Shown one piece after another: positions 51,357-60,535 of a stretch of 64,000 nt of DNA. The notes beneath the pieces are model-generated. The model was not told where the DNA came from, did no database searches, and saw nothing but the letters and a program-made list of their open reading frames with translations. The DNA is from Microbacterium sp. Nx66 (GTDB lineage: Bacteria; Actinomycetota; Actinomycetes; Actinomycetales; Microbacteriaceae). The DNA lies in the NCBI RefSeq assembly GCF_904066215.1, contig NZ_LR880474.1:806001-870000 (forward strand). The letters run 5' to 3'. The first letter of the stretch is position 1. Each line of letters starts with the position of its first letter. A program made the translations under genes and the position numbers.

Positions 51357-53420
51357 TCAGCCTACTGGTGCGGCGGGGGCGGCCCCGAGCGACGCGGTGG
51401 ACGAGTCCCGGACCACCCCGATCGTCTCGATCGTGAGGGCGGCCGCGGTCGCCTCGCTGTAGGAGAGCACGGGGAGGCCGTCGGTCTGCGCCGACACCAG
51501 CCGCCGCACGGCGGGGCGCAGCGATGGTGCGCACACGAGCACCGGCTCTCCGCCGTCCGTCTGCGCGGCCACGGCCTGCTTCACCGACGCGATCACCGCT
51601 TCCATCCGCGGTGGATCGAAGACGATCTGAGAGCCCTCGTCGCCGGGACGGAGGCTCTCCAGCATCGCCTGCTCCAGCAGCGGGGCGATCATCACAACCC
51701 GGAGCGTGCCGTCCTCGGCGAAGCGGGAGGCGATGGCAGGGCCCAGCGCGGCACGGGCCGCCTCGATCAGCCCTTCCGGGTCGGTGGAGACCTTGGCACG
51801 GAGCGCGAGCGCCTCGTAGATGCGGCTGAGGTCGTTGATGGGCACGCGCTCGGCGAGCAGGCCCTGCAGCACCCGCTGCACCTCCGCGAGCGAGAGCAGG
51901 GCGGGCGTGAGCTCCTCGACCGCCGACGGGGAGACCTGCTTCAGGGCGTCGGTGAGCTGGCGGACGTCCTCCCGGGTGAGCAGCCGGGCGGCGTGCGTCT
52001 GGATCACGCTCGACAGATGGGTGATGATGACACTCGCCCTGTCGATCACCGTCGCCCCGGCGAACTCCGCGCTGTGACGCATCTCCATCGGGATCCACTT
52101 GCCCTCGAGACCGAACACCGGGTCCAGAGCGGCGGTCCCCGGCAGGCTGTCCAGCCCCTGCCCGAGGGCCAGGACCGACCCGGTGGGCGCGGTGCCGCGT
52201 CCGGTCTCGACACCGGCGATGCGGATGACGTACGTCGCCTGGGGGAGTTCGATGCTGTCCCTCGTGCGCACGGGCGGGGTGACCAGACCGAGGTCGAGTG
52301 CGATGCGGCGCCGCAGCGCCTTCACCCGGGCGAGGAGGTCGTCGGGTCCGCCGGTGACCAGGTCGACGATGTCGGGGGCGAGCAGGATCTCCAGAGGATG
52401 CACCCGCATGCGCTCGATGAGCTCCTCGGGCTGGTCCACCGGCGCGGGAGCCGGGGCCTGTGCGGCCTCCGCCTCCTCGCGCTTGCGGGTCGCGGTGATG
52501 CGCTGCGCGATGAGGAGCAGCAGGGCGCCGATCACCAGGAAGGGGAGCATCGGCATGTGCGGGATGAGAGACATGACGATGGCCGCGCATCCCGCGATGA
52601 TGAGGGCGTTGCGCGACTGGCCGAGCTGCGTGGACGCGGCCGATCCCATCTCGGCCTCGGCGGTCGAGCGGGTGACGATCATGCCGGTCGAGACGGCCAT
52701 GAGCAGGGCGGGGATCTGCGTGACGAGGCCGTCGCCGATCGTGAGCAGGCTGTAGGTGCTCACCGCCTGGTCGATCGACATGCCGTGCTGCACGAGGCCG
52801 ATCGCGATGCCGCCGACGAGGTTGATGATGATGATGACGAGTCCGGCGATCGCGTCGCCCTTGACGAACTTCGAGGCGCCGTCCATCGCCCCGTAGAAGT
52901 CGGACTCGGCCGCCACCTCCGCCCGGCGTTCGCGGGCCTCGGTGTCGCTGATGAGGCCGGCGTTGAGATCGGCGTCGATGGCCATCTGCTTGCCCGGCAT
53001 CGCGTCGAGCGTGAACCGGGCGCCCACCTCGGCCACGCGCTCTGCACCCTTGGTCACCACGACGAACTGGATGACGACGAGGATGAGGAAGACCACGGCG
53101 CCGATGATGAGCGAGCCGCCCACCGCGATCGCCCCGAACGCCTCGATCACCTGTCCCGCATATGCCTCGCCGAGGACGAGGCGGGTGGAGGCGACGTTCA
53201 GCCCCAGCCGGAACAGCGTCGCCACGAGCAGCAGCGAGGGGAACACCGAGAAGTCGAGCGGCTTCTTCACGAACATCGAGGTCAGCAGGATGACCAGCGC
53301 GAACATGATGTTGAGGATGATCAGCACGTCGAGCAGGAACGGCGGCACCGGAACGACGAGCAGCATGATGATGCCGACGACGCCGATCGGCACCCCGAGC
53401 GTGATGAGCAGCTTCTTCAT
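51357..53420 (-). CDS. flhA: Flagellar export gate protein FlhA
   Basis: Membrane component of the flagellar type III export gate, 687 residues. The N-terminal half has about seven to eight helices (IGVVGIIMLLVVPVPPFLLDVLIILNIMFALVILLTSMFVKKPLDFSVFPS region) with the FHIPEP-type cytoplasmic loop LDAMPGKQMAIDADLNAGLIS; the C-terminal cytoplasmic domain binds export chaperones. ATG 53420 follows GGAGGA by 4 nt. It overlaps flhB by 4 bp and is followed by csrA. Confidence 0.96.
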   Translation of the reverse strand: MKKLLITLGVPIGVVGIIMLLVVPVPPFLLDVLIILNIMFALVILLTSMFVKKPLDFSVFPSLLLVATLFRLGLNVASTRLVLGEAYAGQVIEAFGAIAVGGSLIIGAVVFLILVVIQFVVVTKGAERVAEVGARFTLDAMPGKQMAIDADLNAGLISDTEARERRAEVAAESDFYGAMDGASKFVKGDAIAGLVIIIINLVGGIAIGLVQHGMSIDQAVSTYSLLTIGDGLVTQIPALLMAVSTGMIVTRSTAEAEMGSAASTQLGQSRNALIIAGCAAIVMSLIPHMPMLPFLVIGALLLLIAQRITATRKREEAEAAQAPAPAPVDQPEELIERMRVHPLEILLAPDIVDLVTGGPDDLLARVKALRRRIALDLGLVTPPVRTRDSIELPQATYVIRIAGVETGRGTAPTGSVLALGQGLDSLPGTAALDPVFGLEGKWIPMEMRHSAEFAGATVIDRASVIITHLSSVIQTHAARLLTREDVRQLTDALKQVSPSAVEELTPALLSLAEVQRVLQGLLAERVPINDLSRIYEALALRAKVSTDPEGLIEAARAALGPAIASRFAEDGTLRVVMIAPLLEQAMLESLRPGDEGSQIVFDPPRMEAVIASVKQAVAAQTDGGEPVLVCAPSLRPAVRRLVSAQTDGLPVLSYSEATAAALTIETIGVVRDSSTASLGAAPAAPVG

Positions 53421-54508
53421 ACGGTCCTCCGATACGGGAGAGAGTGGATGCCGCGGGCGGCGCCTCGGCGCCGGAGCGCGTCGACGAACACGAGCACGCG
53501 TGCCACGGCGTTGTAGAGGTCTTCGGGGATCTCCTGACCCAGCTCGCACGCGGCGTGCAGGGCTCGGGCGAGGGTGACGTCACGGACGAGGGGGACGCCG
53601 GACTCGAGCGCCTTCTCGCGGATGCGCTCGGCGATGACCCCGCTGCCCTTCGCCACGACCTTCGGCGCGGACGTGCCGGGGTCGTACTCCAAGGCGATGG
53701 CGATGTGCGTGGGGTTGACGACCACGACGTCGGAGCCGGCGACCGCGGCGATCATGCGGTTGCGGCTCACCGCGAGCTGGCGCGACCGGCGCTGCTGACG
53801 GATGAGCGGATCGCCCTCGGAGTTCTTGTTCTCGTCGCGCACCTCGCGCTTGGTCATGCGGGTGTGCTTGCGGTTGCGACGCATCACCACGAACAGGTCG
53901 ATGGCCGCGAGCACCAGGCCCACCGCGATCGCGGTCTGCAGCAGCGCGGCGGTCCCGTCCGCCGCGGTGCCGAGCAGCCGGGAGATGGAGTGGGCGCCGC
54001 TCGCGGTGAGCACGGGCATGAGGCCGGCGATGACGACCCACAGGGCGAGGGCGATGGCGGCCGTCTTCAGCAGGGCCTTCGCCCCCTCCCAGAGGGCCTG
54101 CAGGCCGAACACCCGCCGGACCCCGGAGACGAGGTTGAACTGCTCGTAACGCCCGGACAGCTTCCGCAGATGCACGCCGCCCTGCACCACCGCACCGAAC
54201 AGCGTCACGATCGCGACCGCGGCGAGCAGCGCCCCCAGGGTCGGCAGCACCGAGGCGAGGGCCCGCCCGAGGGCCGCGAGGGCGGCGTCGGGTGAGGGCG
54301 CCTGCATGAGCGAGGTGAGGGAGATGAGCTGCTCGGTGCCGGCGCCTGTCCCCGCGGCGATGGCGGCGGGCATCATGACGGCGGCGGCGCCGATGCCGAG
54401 CCACGCCGTCAGGTCCTGGCTCCGGGCGATCCGGCCCTTCTGCCTGGCCTCGCGGAGGTGCTTCTCGGTGGCCTTCTCGCTGCGCTCGCCGCTGTCCGAC
54501 CCGCTCAC
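53417..54508 (-). CDS. flhB: Flagellar export switch protein FlhB
   Basis: 363 residues. Four membrane helices (about 30-225) precede a cytoplasmic domain with the autocleavage motif NPTH (VVVVNPTHIAIALEYDPG), which switches export from rod/hook to filament substrates. SEKATEKHLREARQKGRIARS is the usual N-terminal tail. GTG start overlapping the fliR stop by 4 bp; the stop overlaps flhA. Confidence 0.96.
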   Translation of the reverse strand: MSGSDSGERSEKATEKHLREARQKGRIARSQDLTAWLGIGAAAVMMPAAIAAGTGAGTEQLISLTSLMQAPSPDAALAALGRALASVLPTLGALLAAVAIVTLFGAVVQGGVHLRKLSGRYEQFNLVSGVRRVFGLQALWEGAKALLKTAAIALALWVVIAGLMPVLTASGAHSISRLLGTAADGTAALLQTAIAVGLVLAAIDLFVVMRRNRKHTRMTKREVRDENKNSEGDPLIRQQRRSRQLAVSRNRMIAAVAGSDVVVVNPTHIAIALEYDPGTSAPKVVAKGSGVIAERIREKALESGVPLVRDVTLARALHAACELGQEIPEDLYNAVARVLVFVDALRRRGAARGIHSLPYRRTV

Positions 54509-55266
54509 GGCGTCACCCCCTGCATCATGCGGAAGGCCTGGGTGGCGAGGGCGTCGACGATGCCGGGGAACGCGACGTACACGGCACCGGCGAGCAGGAG
54601 CGTCAGCAGGATCTTGACCGGGAAGCCCATCGCGAAGGCGTTGAGTGCCGGCGCCACGCGCGTGATGAGCCCGAGCCCGACATCGGCGAGGAAGAGCACC
54701 AGCACCAGAGGGCCGGCGATCTGTACGGCCGCCAGCACCATCTGGGACACCCCGTCGACGAGCAGCTCGGTCGGTCCCGCCACACGGAAGATGCCGTCGA
54801 CCGGAACGGCGTCGAAGCTGCGGGCGAGCCCGGCGAGGATGAGCTGATAGCCGCCGGAGGCGAAGAGCAGCGTGAGCGCCGTCAGGTGGAACAGCCGGGT
54901 GAACTGCGCGCCGTTGACCATCGCCGCCGGGTCGAAGGCCTGGGCGAGCTGGAACCCGCCGAACACGTCGATCAGGCTGCCCGCGGCCTGCACCGCGGAG
55001 AAGCAGAGCAGCACGAGGAAGCCCAGCAGGGCACCGGTGAGGAGCTGGATCACGAGTGCGCCGAGGAACGGCCCCGTGTCGAGGCTCTCGTAGCCCGGGG
55101 CGACCGCGGCACCCACCGCGAGGGACAGTCCGATCGAGAGCATCGCCTTCACCCGCACCGGGATCGCCCGATACGAGAACGGCGGGGCGATCATGATGAA
55201 CGCCGTGATCCGCACGGCGGCGAGCAGCGTGGCCTCCAGCCACGCGAAGTCGATCGGGATGAACAC
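54505..55266 (-). CDS. fliR: Flagellar export protein FliR
   Basis: 253 residues, six hydrophobic segments. FIMIAPPFSYRAIPVRVKAMLSIGLSLAV at the N-terminal third and ALNAFAMGFPVKILLTLLL near the C-terminus are family features. GTG start 4 bases after the fliQ stop. Part of the export gate with FliP and FliQ. Confidence 0.95.
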   Translation of the reverse strand: MFIPIDFAWLEATLLAAVRITAFIMIAPPFSYRAIPVRVKAMLSIGLSLAVGAAVAPGYESLDTGPFLGALVIQLLTGALLGFLVLLCFSAVQAAGSLIDVFGGFQLAQAFDPAAMVNGAQFTRLFHLTALTLLFASGGYQLILAGLARSFDAVPVDGIFRVAGPTELLVDGVSQMVLAAVQIAGPLVLVLFLADVGLGLITRVAPALNAFAMGFPVKILLTLLLAGAVYVAFPGIVDALATQAFRMMQGVTP

Positions 55267-55270
55267 GGGC

Positions 55271-55543
55271 TCATCCGCTCAGCAGAGACGGGATGCGGGC
55301 GAACATCTCGTTCGTGAAGGCGATGATCTCGGCGATCATCCAGTTCCCGGCGATGAGCAGGGCGATGCCGACGGCGACGATCTTCGGCACGAACGACAGC
55401 GTCACCTCCTGCACCTGGGTGATGGACTGCAGCAGCGAGATCGCGAAGCCCACCACGAGCGCCGTGATCAGCATCGGTGCGGCGAGCTTGGCCGCGATCA
55501 GCAGCCCCTGGGCGCCGATGTCGAGGACGGCCTCGGGGCTCAT
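55271..55543 (-). CDS. fliQ: Flagellar export protein FliQ
   Basis: 90 residues with two membrane helices (GLLIAAKLAAPMLITALVVG and VAVGIALLIAGNWMIAEI) joined by the QSITQVQEVTLSFVPKI loop diagnostic of FliQ. GGAGG 5-10 nt upstream of the ATG. ATG overlaps the fliP stop. Confidence 0.96.
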   Translation of the reverse strand: MSPEAVLDIGAQGLLIAAKLAAPMLITALVVGFAISLLQSITQVQEVTLSFVPKIVAVGIALLIAGNWMIAEIIAFTNEMFARIPSLLSG

Positions 55544-56349
55544 CCCACACCTCCGTAGCTCTCCAGGAGGGCTTTGATGATGAGCCCCCAGCCGTCGACG
55601 AGGATGAACAGCAGGATCTTGAACGGCAGCGAGATCATGACCGGCGGGAGCATCATCATGCCCATCGACATCAGCGCCGCGGCCACCACGAGGTCGATCA
55701 CGAGGAACGGCACAAAGATCACGAAGCCGATGATGAACGCGGCCCGGAGCTCCGAGATCATGAACGCGGGGATGAGCGTGTACATCGGCACGCTCGCGGG
55801 GTCCTCCGGGTTGTCCTGCGCGGCCATACGGGTCATCAGCGCGAGGTCCTCCTCGCGGGTGTAGTGCAGCATCCACTCCCGCAGCGGGCCCTGCCCGACG
55901 TCGACGGCCTGCGTGAACGTGAGCGCGCCGTCGATGTACGGCTGGACGGCCAGCGTGTTGATCTCGGTCAGGACCGGCCACATGATGAACAGCGACAGGA
56001 AGAGCGACAGCCCGGCCAGCACCTGGTTCGGCGGGATGGTGGGGAGGGACAGCGCGTTCCTGGTCATGGCGAGCACCACGAAGATCTTCGTGAACGACGT
56101 CATCATCAGCAGCAGCGCGGGGGCCACCGACAGCAGCGTGATCCCCAGGAGGGTGAGGATCGATCCGGACGGCCCGCCGTCGATCCCGTTGATGTCGATC
56201 GTCACGCCCTCCCCGTCGTCCGGGGTGATCTCGGCGTGCGCGGCGCCGCCGGTGACGACGACGAGGACCAGGGCCAGGAGGATCGCGCCCGCGACGACGA
56301 CGAGGAGCCGCGAGGCGCGAGCGCGATCGACGGCACGGCTCGCGCTCAT
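55540..56349 (-). CDS. fliP: Flagellar export protein FliP
   Basis: 269 residues with a signal-type hydrophobic N-terminus (about 15-37) and four further helices. TSFTKIFVVLAMTRNALSLP, PPNQVLAGLSLFLSLFIMWP and MSMGMMMLPPVMISLPFKIL are the family signatures. Start ATG overlaps the fliO stop, end overlaps fliQ. Confidence 0.96.
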   Translation of the reverse strand: MSASRAVDRARASRLLVVVAGAILLALVLVVVTGGAAHAEITPDDGEGVTIDINGIDGGPSGSILTLLGITLLSVAPALLLMMTSFTKIFVVLAMTRNALSLPTIPPNQVLAGLSLFLSLFIMWPVLTEINTLAVQPYIDGALTFTQAVDVGQGPLREWMLHYTREEDLALMTRMAAQDNPEDPASVPMYTLIPAFMISELRAAFIIGFVIFVPFLVIDLVVAAALMSMGMMMLPPVMISLPFKILLFILVDGWGLIIKALLESYGGVG

Positions 56350-56837
56350 CGGGCGCGCCGGAGGGCCTCGGCGGTCTGCCGCCAGGTATCGGGGGAGAGG
56401 ATGGAACCGCGGAGCGGGTCGTTGCGGTGCCGTACGCGGCGACGGAGCTCCGGTGCGGCGGTGCCCGCTGCCGGGTTACCGGTGAGGGCGGCCGCGGCGA
56501 GGATGCGGTCGAACTCGGCGTCGTCGCTCACCGGATCGCGCTCGGACGCGGATGTCGTCTCCGAGGTGTCCCGGAGCTCGGGTCGGACGGGGAGACGGTC
56601 GACCACGCTCACGCCGTGCTCGGTGACCCCGAGCACGTAGCGCGCGTCGTCGGTCTGCACGACCACGAGCTGCGCCTTCGGGCCGATGCCCTGGCGTCCG
56701 AGCACCGTGATCGCCTCCGCGTCACGGCGCCGCGCCTGGGTCTTCGACACCCGGCGCTGCAGGAACCAGAGCAGCCCGAGCACTGCGGCGAGCGACAGCC
56801 CGACCCGCAGCGCGAGCAGGAGGTCGTCCAGGGTCAG
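56346..56837 (-). CDS. fliO: Flagellar protein FliO, predicted CTG start
   Basis: Small membrane protein that assists assembly of FliP; 163 residues from CTG 56837. The CTG overlaps the fliN stop as CTGA, matching the NTGA overlaps used throughout this operon, and gives LTLDDLLLALRVGLSLAAVLGLLWFL, a complete membrane helix (about residues 6-26). The next usable start, GTG 56783, would cut that helix in half. The rest is cytoplasmic, with the FliO domain (AITVLGRQGIGPKAQLVVVQ) and an Ala/Arg-rich tail. Confidence 0.8.
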   Translation of the reverse strand: MTLDDLLLALRVGLSLAAVLGLLWFLQRRVSKTQARRRDAEAITVLGRQGIGPKAQLVVVQTDDARYVLGVTEHGVSVVDRLPVRPELRDTSETTSASERDPVSDDAEFDRILAAAALTGNPAAGTAAPELRRRVRHRNDPLRGSILSPDTWRQTAEALRRAR

Positions 56838-57493
56838 GCCTCGACGTTCTCGAGGATGCGGGTGATCCGCACCGCGTAGTCCTGATCCACGACGACGACC
56901 TCGCCGTGTGCGATCGTGCGTCCGTTGAGCTTGACGTCCGCCGGGGCTCCCGCGGAGCGGTCGAGCTCCACGATGCGACCCGGCTCGAGGTCGAGCACGT
57001 CGCGGACCGCCATGCGGGTGCGGCCGATCTCCACCGTGAGCTCCATCTCGACGCCCGCGATGCGGTGCAGGCGGCCGTCGGCTCCCGTCGGACGCGCCGG
57101 GCGATGCGTGATCCGCACCGCGAGTCGGCCGATGGTCCGCTCGGTGTGGTCCACGAGGTCGAAGAGCTGGGTCTGCGGGTCGGCGAAGACGGCCGAGGCG
57201 TCGCCGACCGCCGCCTCGCCCAGCAGCCCAGGGCCGAGGGCGGTCGCGGCGGCCTCGAGCGCATCCAGGAGCCGGTCCGTGAGCGGACGGTCCCCGAGGC
57301 CGTCGACCAGCACGTCGGCGTCGAGGAGCTGCACGGCGAGCTGCGCGCTCGCCTCTCCGACGAACTGCGCCACGACGGCCTCCCCGGTATCCCCGGACGC
57401 CTGGGAGGCGCGGGCGGTGACCGGTGCGGCGGTGGGCAGTCGCGCCGCGAACGCGGCGGCGACGGCGGACTCGTAGGCGGTGGTGCTGATCAC
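56834..57493 (-). CDS. fliN: Flagellar motor switch protein FliN
   Basis: 219 residues. The C-terminal about 80 residues are the SpoA/FliN domain (VEMELTVEIGRTRMAVRDVLDLEPGRIVELD, NGRTIAHGEVVVVDQDYAVRI). The N-terminal 120 residues are an extension with acidic/Ala-rich helices, longer than in enterobacteria and common in actinobacteria. GTG start overlaps the fliM stop. Confidence 0.93.
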   Translation of the reverse strand: MISTTAYESAVAAAFAARLPTAAPVTARASQASGDTGEAVVAQFVGEASAQLAVQLLDADVLVDGLGDRPLTDRLLDALEAAATALGPGLLGEAAVGDASAVFADPQTQLFDLVDHTERTIGRLAVRITHRPARPTGADGRLHRIAGVEMELTVEIGRTRMAVRDVLDLEPGRIVELDRSAGAPADVKLNGRTIAHGEVVVVDQDYAVRITRILENVEA

Positions 57494-58410
57494 GCGGACT
57501 CCTGAGCGGGGGCGGTTTCGGGGACGGTGGCGGTCACGACGCAGGCGAGGCGGGCACCGGCACTGCCGACGGCCGCCGTCGCGACGGTCTGATCGCCGAC
57601 GGTGAGGAGCATCGGACGGTCGGCGGCATGCGGCAGGGGCAGCAGATCCCCGACGGCGAGGTCGAGCACCTCACGGGGCAGCACGGTCCGCGGTGCCAGC
57701 CGGAGCGCGATCTCGACCGGAGTCGATTCCACCTGGCGGCGCACGAGACCGGGGGTCTCGGAGCGGTCGGCGTCGGAGGCGCGCACCGCGAAGCCGGCGA
57801 GCACCGAGGCGGGGAGCATGATGCTGGCGGGGACGGTCCGGCCGCCGTGGCGCATCGACAGACGCGCCACGATCACCGGCTCCCCGGCGGCGGCGACCTG
57901 CGCGAACTGGGAGCTGTACTGGATGCCGGCGACGGCGACCCCGGTGGGCAGCAGCCCGTCGAGGCTGCCGGTGAGGTGATCGATCGCGTCGCCGATCAAC
58001 GACCGGATCAGCGCCTGCTCGATCGGGGTGAACGTGCGGTCCTCGGCGGTGGCGGTGACCCGGCCGCCGACCATCTGCACGATCCAGGAGGTCGCGGTCG
58101 GGATCGGCACCTGCACGATCAGGCGCTCGTCGGAATCCGGCAGCGCGCACACGATCATGGTCGTGGTCGTGGGCAGCGACTGCGCGTATTCGCCGTACGT
58201 GAGCATGCCCACGTGCTCGACGGCGATGGTCGCGCGCACGTGGATCTTGCCCGAGAGCTGGGCCGACCATTGCCGGGCGAACGTCTCGAAGGCGAGCTCC
58301 AGGGTGCGGGCGTGCTCGCGCGACAGCGTCGCCGCCCGGCCGAAGTCGTAGACCTCGACGTCGGCGGTCGCCGTTTCCGCGCGCACTCGCGAGCGCACGC
58401 CGTCATCCAT
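57490..58410 (-). CDS. fliM: Flagellar motor switch protein FliM
   Basis: 306 residues; binds phospho-CheY and forms the C ring. VYDFGRAATLSREHARTLELAFETFARQW is the N-terminal region, followed by the CheC-like middle domain and a C-terminal SpoA domain (VEIALRLAPRTVLPREVLDLAVGDLLPLP). ATG 58410 is chosen; the frame is open to 58482 with GTG alternatives, which would overlap motB. It is 49 bases downstream of motB, the largest gap in this part of the operon. The very N-terminal EIDALL-type CheY-binding peptide is not obvious. Confidence 0.92.
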   Translation of the reverse strand: MDDGVRSRVRAETATADVEVYDFGRAATLSREHARTLELAFETFARQWSAQLSGKIHVRATIAVEHVGMLTYGEYAQSLPTTTTMIVCALPDSDERLIVQVPIPTATSWIVQMVGGRVTATAEDRTFTPIEQALIRSLIGDAIDHLTGSLDGLLPTGVAVAGIQYSSQFAQVAAAGEPVIVARLSMRHGGRTVPASIMLPASVLAGFAVRASDADRSETPGLVRRQVESTPVEIALRLAPRTVLPREVLDLAVGDLLPLPHAADRPMLLTVGDQTVATAAVGSAGARLACVVTATVPETAPAQESA

Positions 58411-58459
58411 CACCACGAACCCGACTATCGGGCGGTGATCGGCGTGCGTTAGGGGCAGG

Positions 58460-59269
58460 TCAGGGGGAGGTCTGCGCAGCACCCGCGGCAGGGATCAGCG
58501 CTCGCACCTCCTCGCTGGCGTCGGAGAGGATGACGATGTCCACGCGGCGGTTCTCGGCGAGCTGCTCGGGGGTGCTCCCGGCGGCCACCGGACGGGTGTC
58601 GCCGAAGCCCACGGATTTGAGATGTGCGGGGGGCAGGCCGGCTGCCTCCACGAGATAGCGCAGCACCTGGGTGGAGCGTCCCGCCGAGAGCTCCCAGTTG
58701 GTCGGGAAGGGTGCGACCGAGCCGCGGGCGTCGGCGTGCCCCTCCACCGAGATCTCGTTCGGCGCGGAGACGAGGACCGAACCCAGGGCGTCCAGCACCT
58801 GCGTCGCGGCCGGACTGAGATCCGTGCTGTTGGTGGTGAAGAAGGTCTCCGCGCTCACCAGTCCGATGGTCAGCCCGCGCTCATCGATCGTGAAGGTGAC
58901 GTCGGTCTCCAGTCCCCGCTCCGCGAGGACCTGACGCAGCCGCTCGCGCAGGGCGGACAGCTCGTCGAACTCGCGCTCCGCGGCCTCCAGGCCCGTGTCG
59001 GCGAAGTCCTGGCCCTCGTCGTCGATGAGCTCCGGAGGCACGACCACGCCGCTGGTCACGTCGACGTCGTCCGAGGGCTCCTGGCCGAAACCCGTCGCGA
59101 GCGAGGCGCTGAGGGCCTCGAACTTCTCCTGGTCGACCGTCGACATCGCGAACAGCACGATGAACATGCACATGAGCACCGTCACCATGTCGAGGTAGGA
59201 CGCCATCCAGCGCTCGTCCGGTCCGCTGTGCTCGGACTCCTGGACACGGCGTCGGGTGCGCACGCTCAT
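58460..59269 (-). CDS. motB: Flagellar motor stator protein MotB
   Basis: 269 residues. One N-terminal helix carries the proton-binding Asp (MASYLDMVTVLMCMFIVLFAMS), the plug region follows, and the C-terminal OmpA-like domain binds peptidoglycan (ISVEGHADARG, ENRRVDIVIL). Its ATG overlaps the motA stop by 4 bp. Confidence 0.95.
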   Translation of the reverse strand: MSVRTRRRVQESEHSGPDERWMASYLDMVTVLMCMFIVLFAMSTVDQEKFEALSASLATGFGQEPSDDVDVTSGVVVPPELIDDEGQDFADTGLEAAEREFDELSALRERLRQVLAERGLETDVTFTIDERGLTIGLVSAETFFTTNSTDLSPAATQVLDALGSVLVSAPNEISVEGHADARGSVAPFPTNWELSAGRSTQVLRYLVEAAGLPPAHLKSVGFGDTRPVAAGSTPEQLAENRRVDIVILSDASEEVRALIPAAGAAQTSP

Positions 59270-60078
59270 GAGAAGAGGTCCTCGTGCGCCTCCGTCTCCG
59301 CGGGCTGCTCGCGGCGGCGGGAGCGGCCGGGGGAGCGGTCGGAGACGAGCGCGCTCAGACGTTCGCGGACGTGGGCGGGGGCGGCGCCGGCCTGCACGGC
59401 GAGCATGCCCTCCATCAGCACCGTCATGCGTTCGAGCTCCAGCTCGCCGAGGCGCTGCAGCCGGCCGCCGATCGGCAGCCAGATGAAGTTCGCCGACAGC
59501 AGGCCCCACAGCGTGGCGACGAAGGCCGCGGCGATCATCGGGCCGAGCGTGTCCGGCTTGTCGAGCTTCTCCAGCACGTGGGTGAGGCTGACCACCGTGC
59601 CGATGATGCCCACCGTGGGAGCGAACCCGCCGAGGGTCATGTAGAAGCGCGAGGCGGTGCGGTTCCGGGCGGCGGTGGACGTGAGCTCGTCCTCGAGGAG
59701 CACCCGCAGGTCCTCCGCGTCCGTGCCGTCGGCGATGCTCTGCAGGGCCTGCCGCAGGAACGGGTCCTTCTCCTCGTCCAGACCCTGCTCCAGCGCGAGC
59801 AGGCCCTCGGAGCGGGCCTTCTCCGCGTAGCCGACCACGGTGTCGATCGTGCTCTGCGCGGTGCGCCGCTCGCCGCGGAAGGCGCGGGGGAGGGACTTCA
59901 CGGCGTGCAGGGCGTCGCGCAGCGTGCCGCTGGCGAGCCCGACCGCGATCGTGGCGCCGAAGACGAGCACCATGGGAGCCGGGAGCAGGAGCGACCCGAC
60001 CGTCGCTCCCTCCAGGTTGATCATGGCGATCAGGGCGCCGAACGCGAGGACGAGCCCGAGGATGAGAGACGGATCCAT
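59266..60078 (-). CDS. motA: Flagellar motor stator protein MotA
   Basis: 270 residues with four membrane helices (LILGLVLAFGALIAMI, MVLVFGATIAVGLASG, MTLGGFAPTVGIIGTVVSL, LGPMIAAAFVATLWGLLSA) and the large cytoplasmic loop that contacts FliG. PTVGIIGTVVSLTHVLEKL is a strong signature. ATG overlaps the flbD stop by 1 nt. Confidence 0.95.
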   Translation of the reverse strand: MDPSLILGLVLAFGALIAMINLEGATVGSLLLPAPMVLVFGATIAVGLASGTLRDALHAVKSLPRAFRGERRTAQSTIDTVVGYAEKARSEGLLALEQGLDEEKDPFLRQALQSIADGTDAEDLRVLLEDELTSTAARNRTASRFYMTLGGFAPTVGIIGTVVSLTHVLEKLDKPDTLGPMIAAAFVATLWGLLSANFIWLPIGGRLQRLGELELERMTVLMEGMLAVQAGAAPAHVRERLSALVSDRSPGRSRRREQPAETEAHEDLFS

Positions 60079-60332
60079 CAGGCGTCCCCTCCCGTCACGT
60101 CAGCGCCGGGCAGGGGGTCCTCGGTGCCGGCCGCGACCAGCGCGGCGGCGGTCGCGAGGACACCGGCGCGGAACCGGGTGATGCGGGCGATCACGTCGTC
60201 CATCGTCTCCGTGACGACGAAGGTCGCGCCGTCGACCATCGTGATCGTCGTGTCCGGCGTGGCCTGGACACGTTCGATCAGGTCGGGGTTCACCGCGAAC
60301 CGGGAACGGTTCAGGCGCGTGAGGACGATCAT
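60078..60332 (-). CDS. flbD: FlbD family flagellar protein
   Basis: 84-residue protein whose N-terminus MIVLTRLNRSRFAVNPDLIE is the FlbD/SwrD family signature; members raise stator power in Bacillus (SwrD). An Ala-rich tail follows. ATG 60332 follows GGAG by 5 nt; ATG 60341 would add three residues. It is the first gene on the minus strand after the 203-base divergent gap to the M23 peptidase gene, a gap in which no clear promoter was seen. Confidence 0.9.
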   Translation of the reverse strand: MIVLTRLNRSRFAVNPDLIERVQATPDTTITMVDGATFVVTETMDDVIARITRFRAGVLATAAALVAAGTEDPLPGADVTGGDA

Positions 60333-60535
60333 GGGCTCCATCCTGGAAAAGCTCGCCCCGCCCGGAAGCGGGGAACCGACGGCCCGTCCTGGGCTGTCGG
60401 AGGGGACTGTCGGCCGGGCGCTGCGCGTCGTTAGCGCCGGTGCCCGAGCGGACGGGGATCTTCCTCACGACGGGCGCGTCGTCGCCGATAGGGATCAGGG
60501 GCGGGGGACGATGAGCAGCGGGCGAAGGGAGCCTT

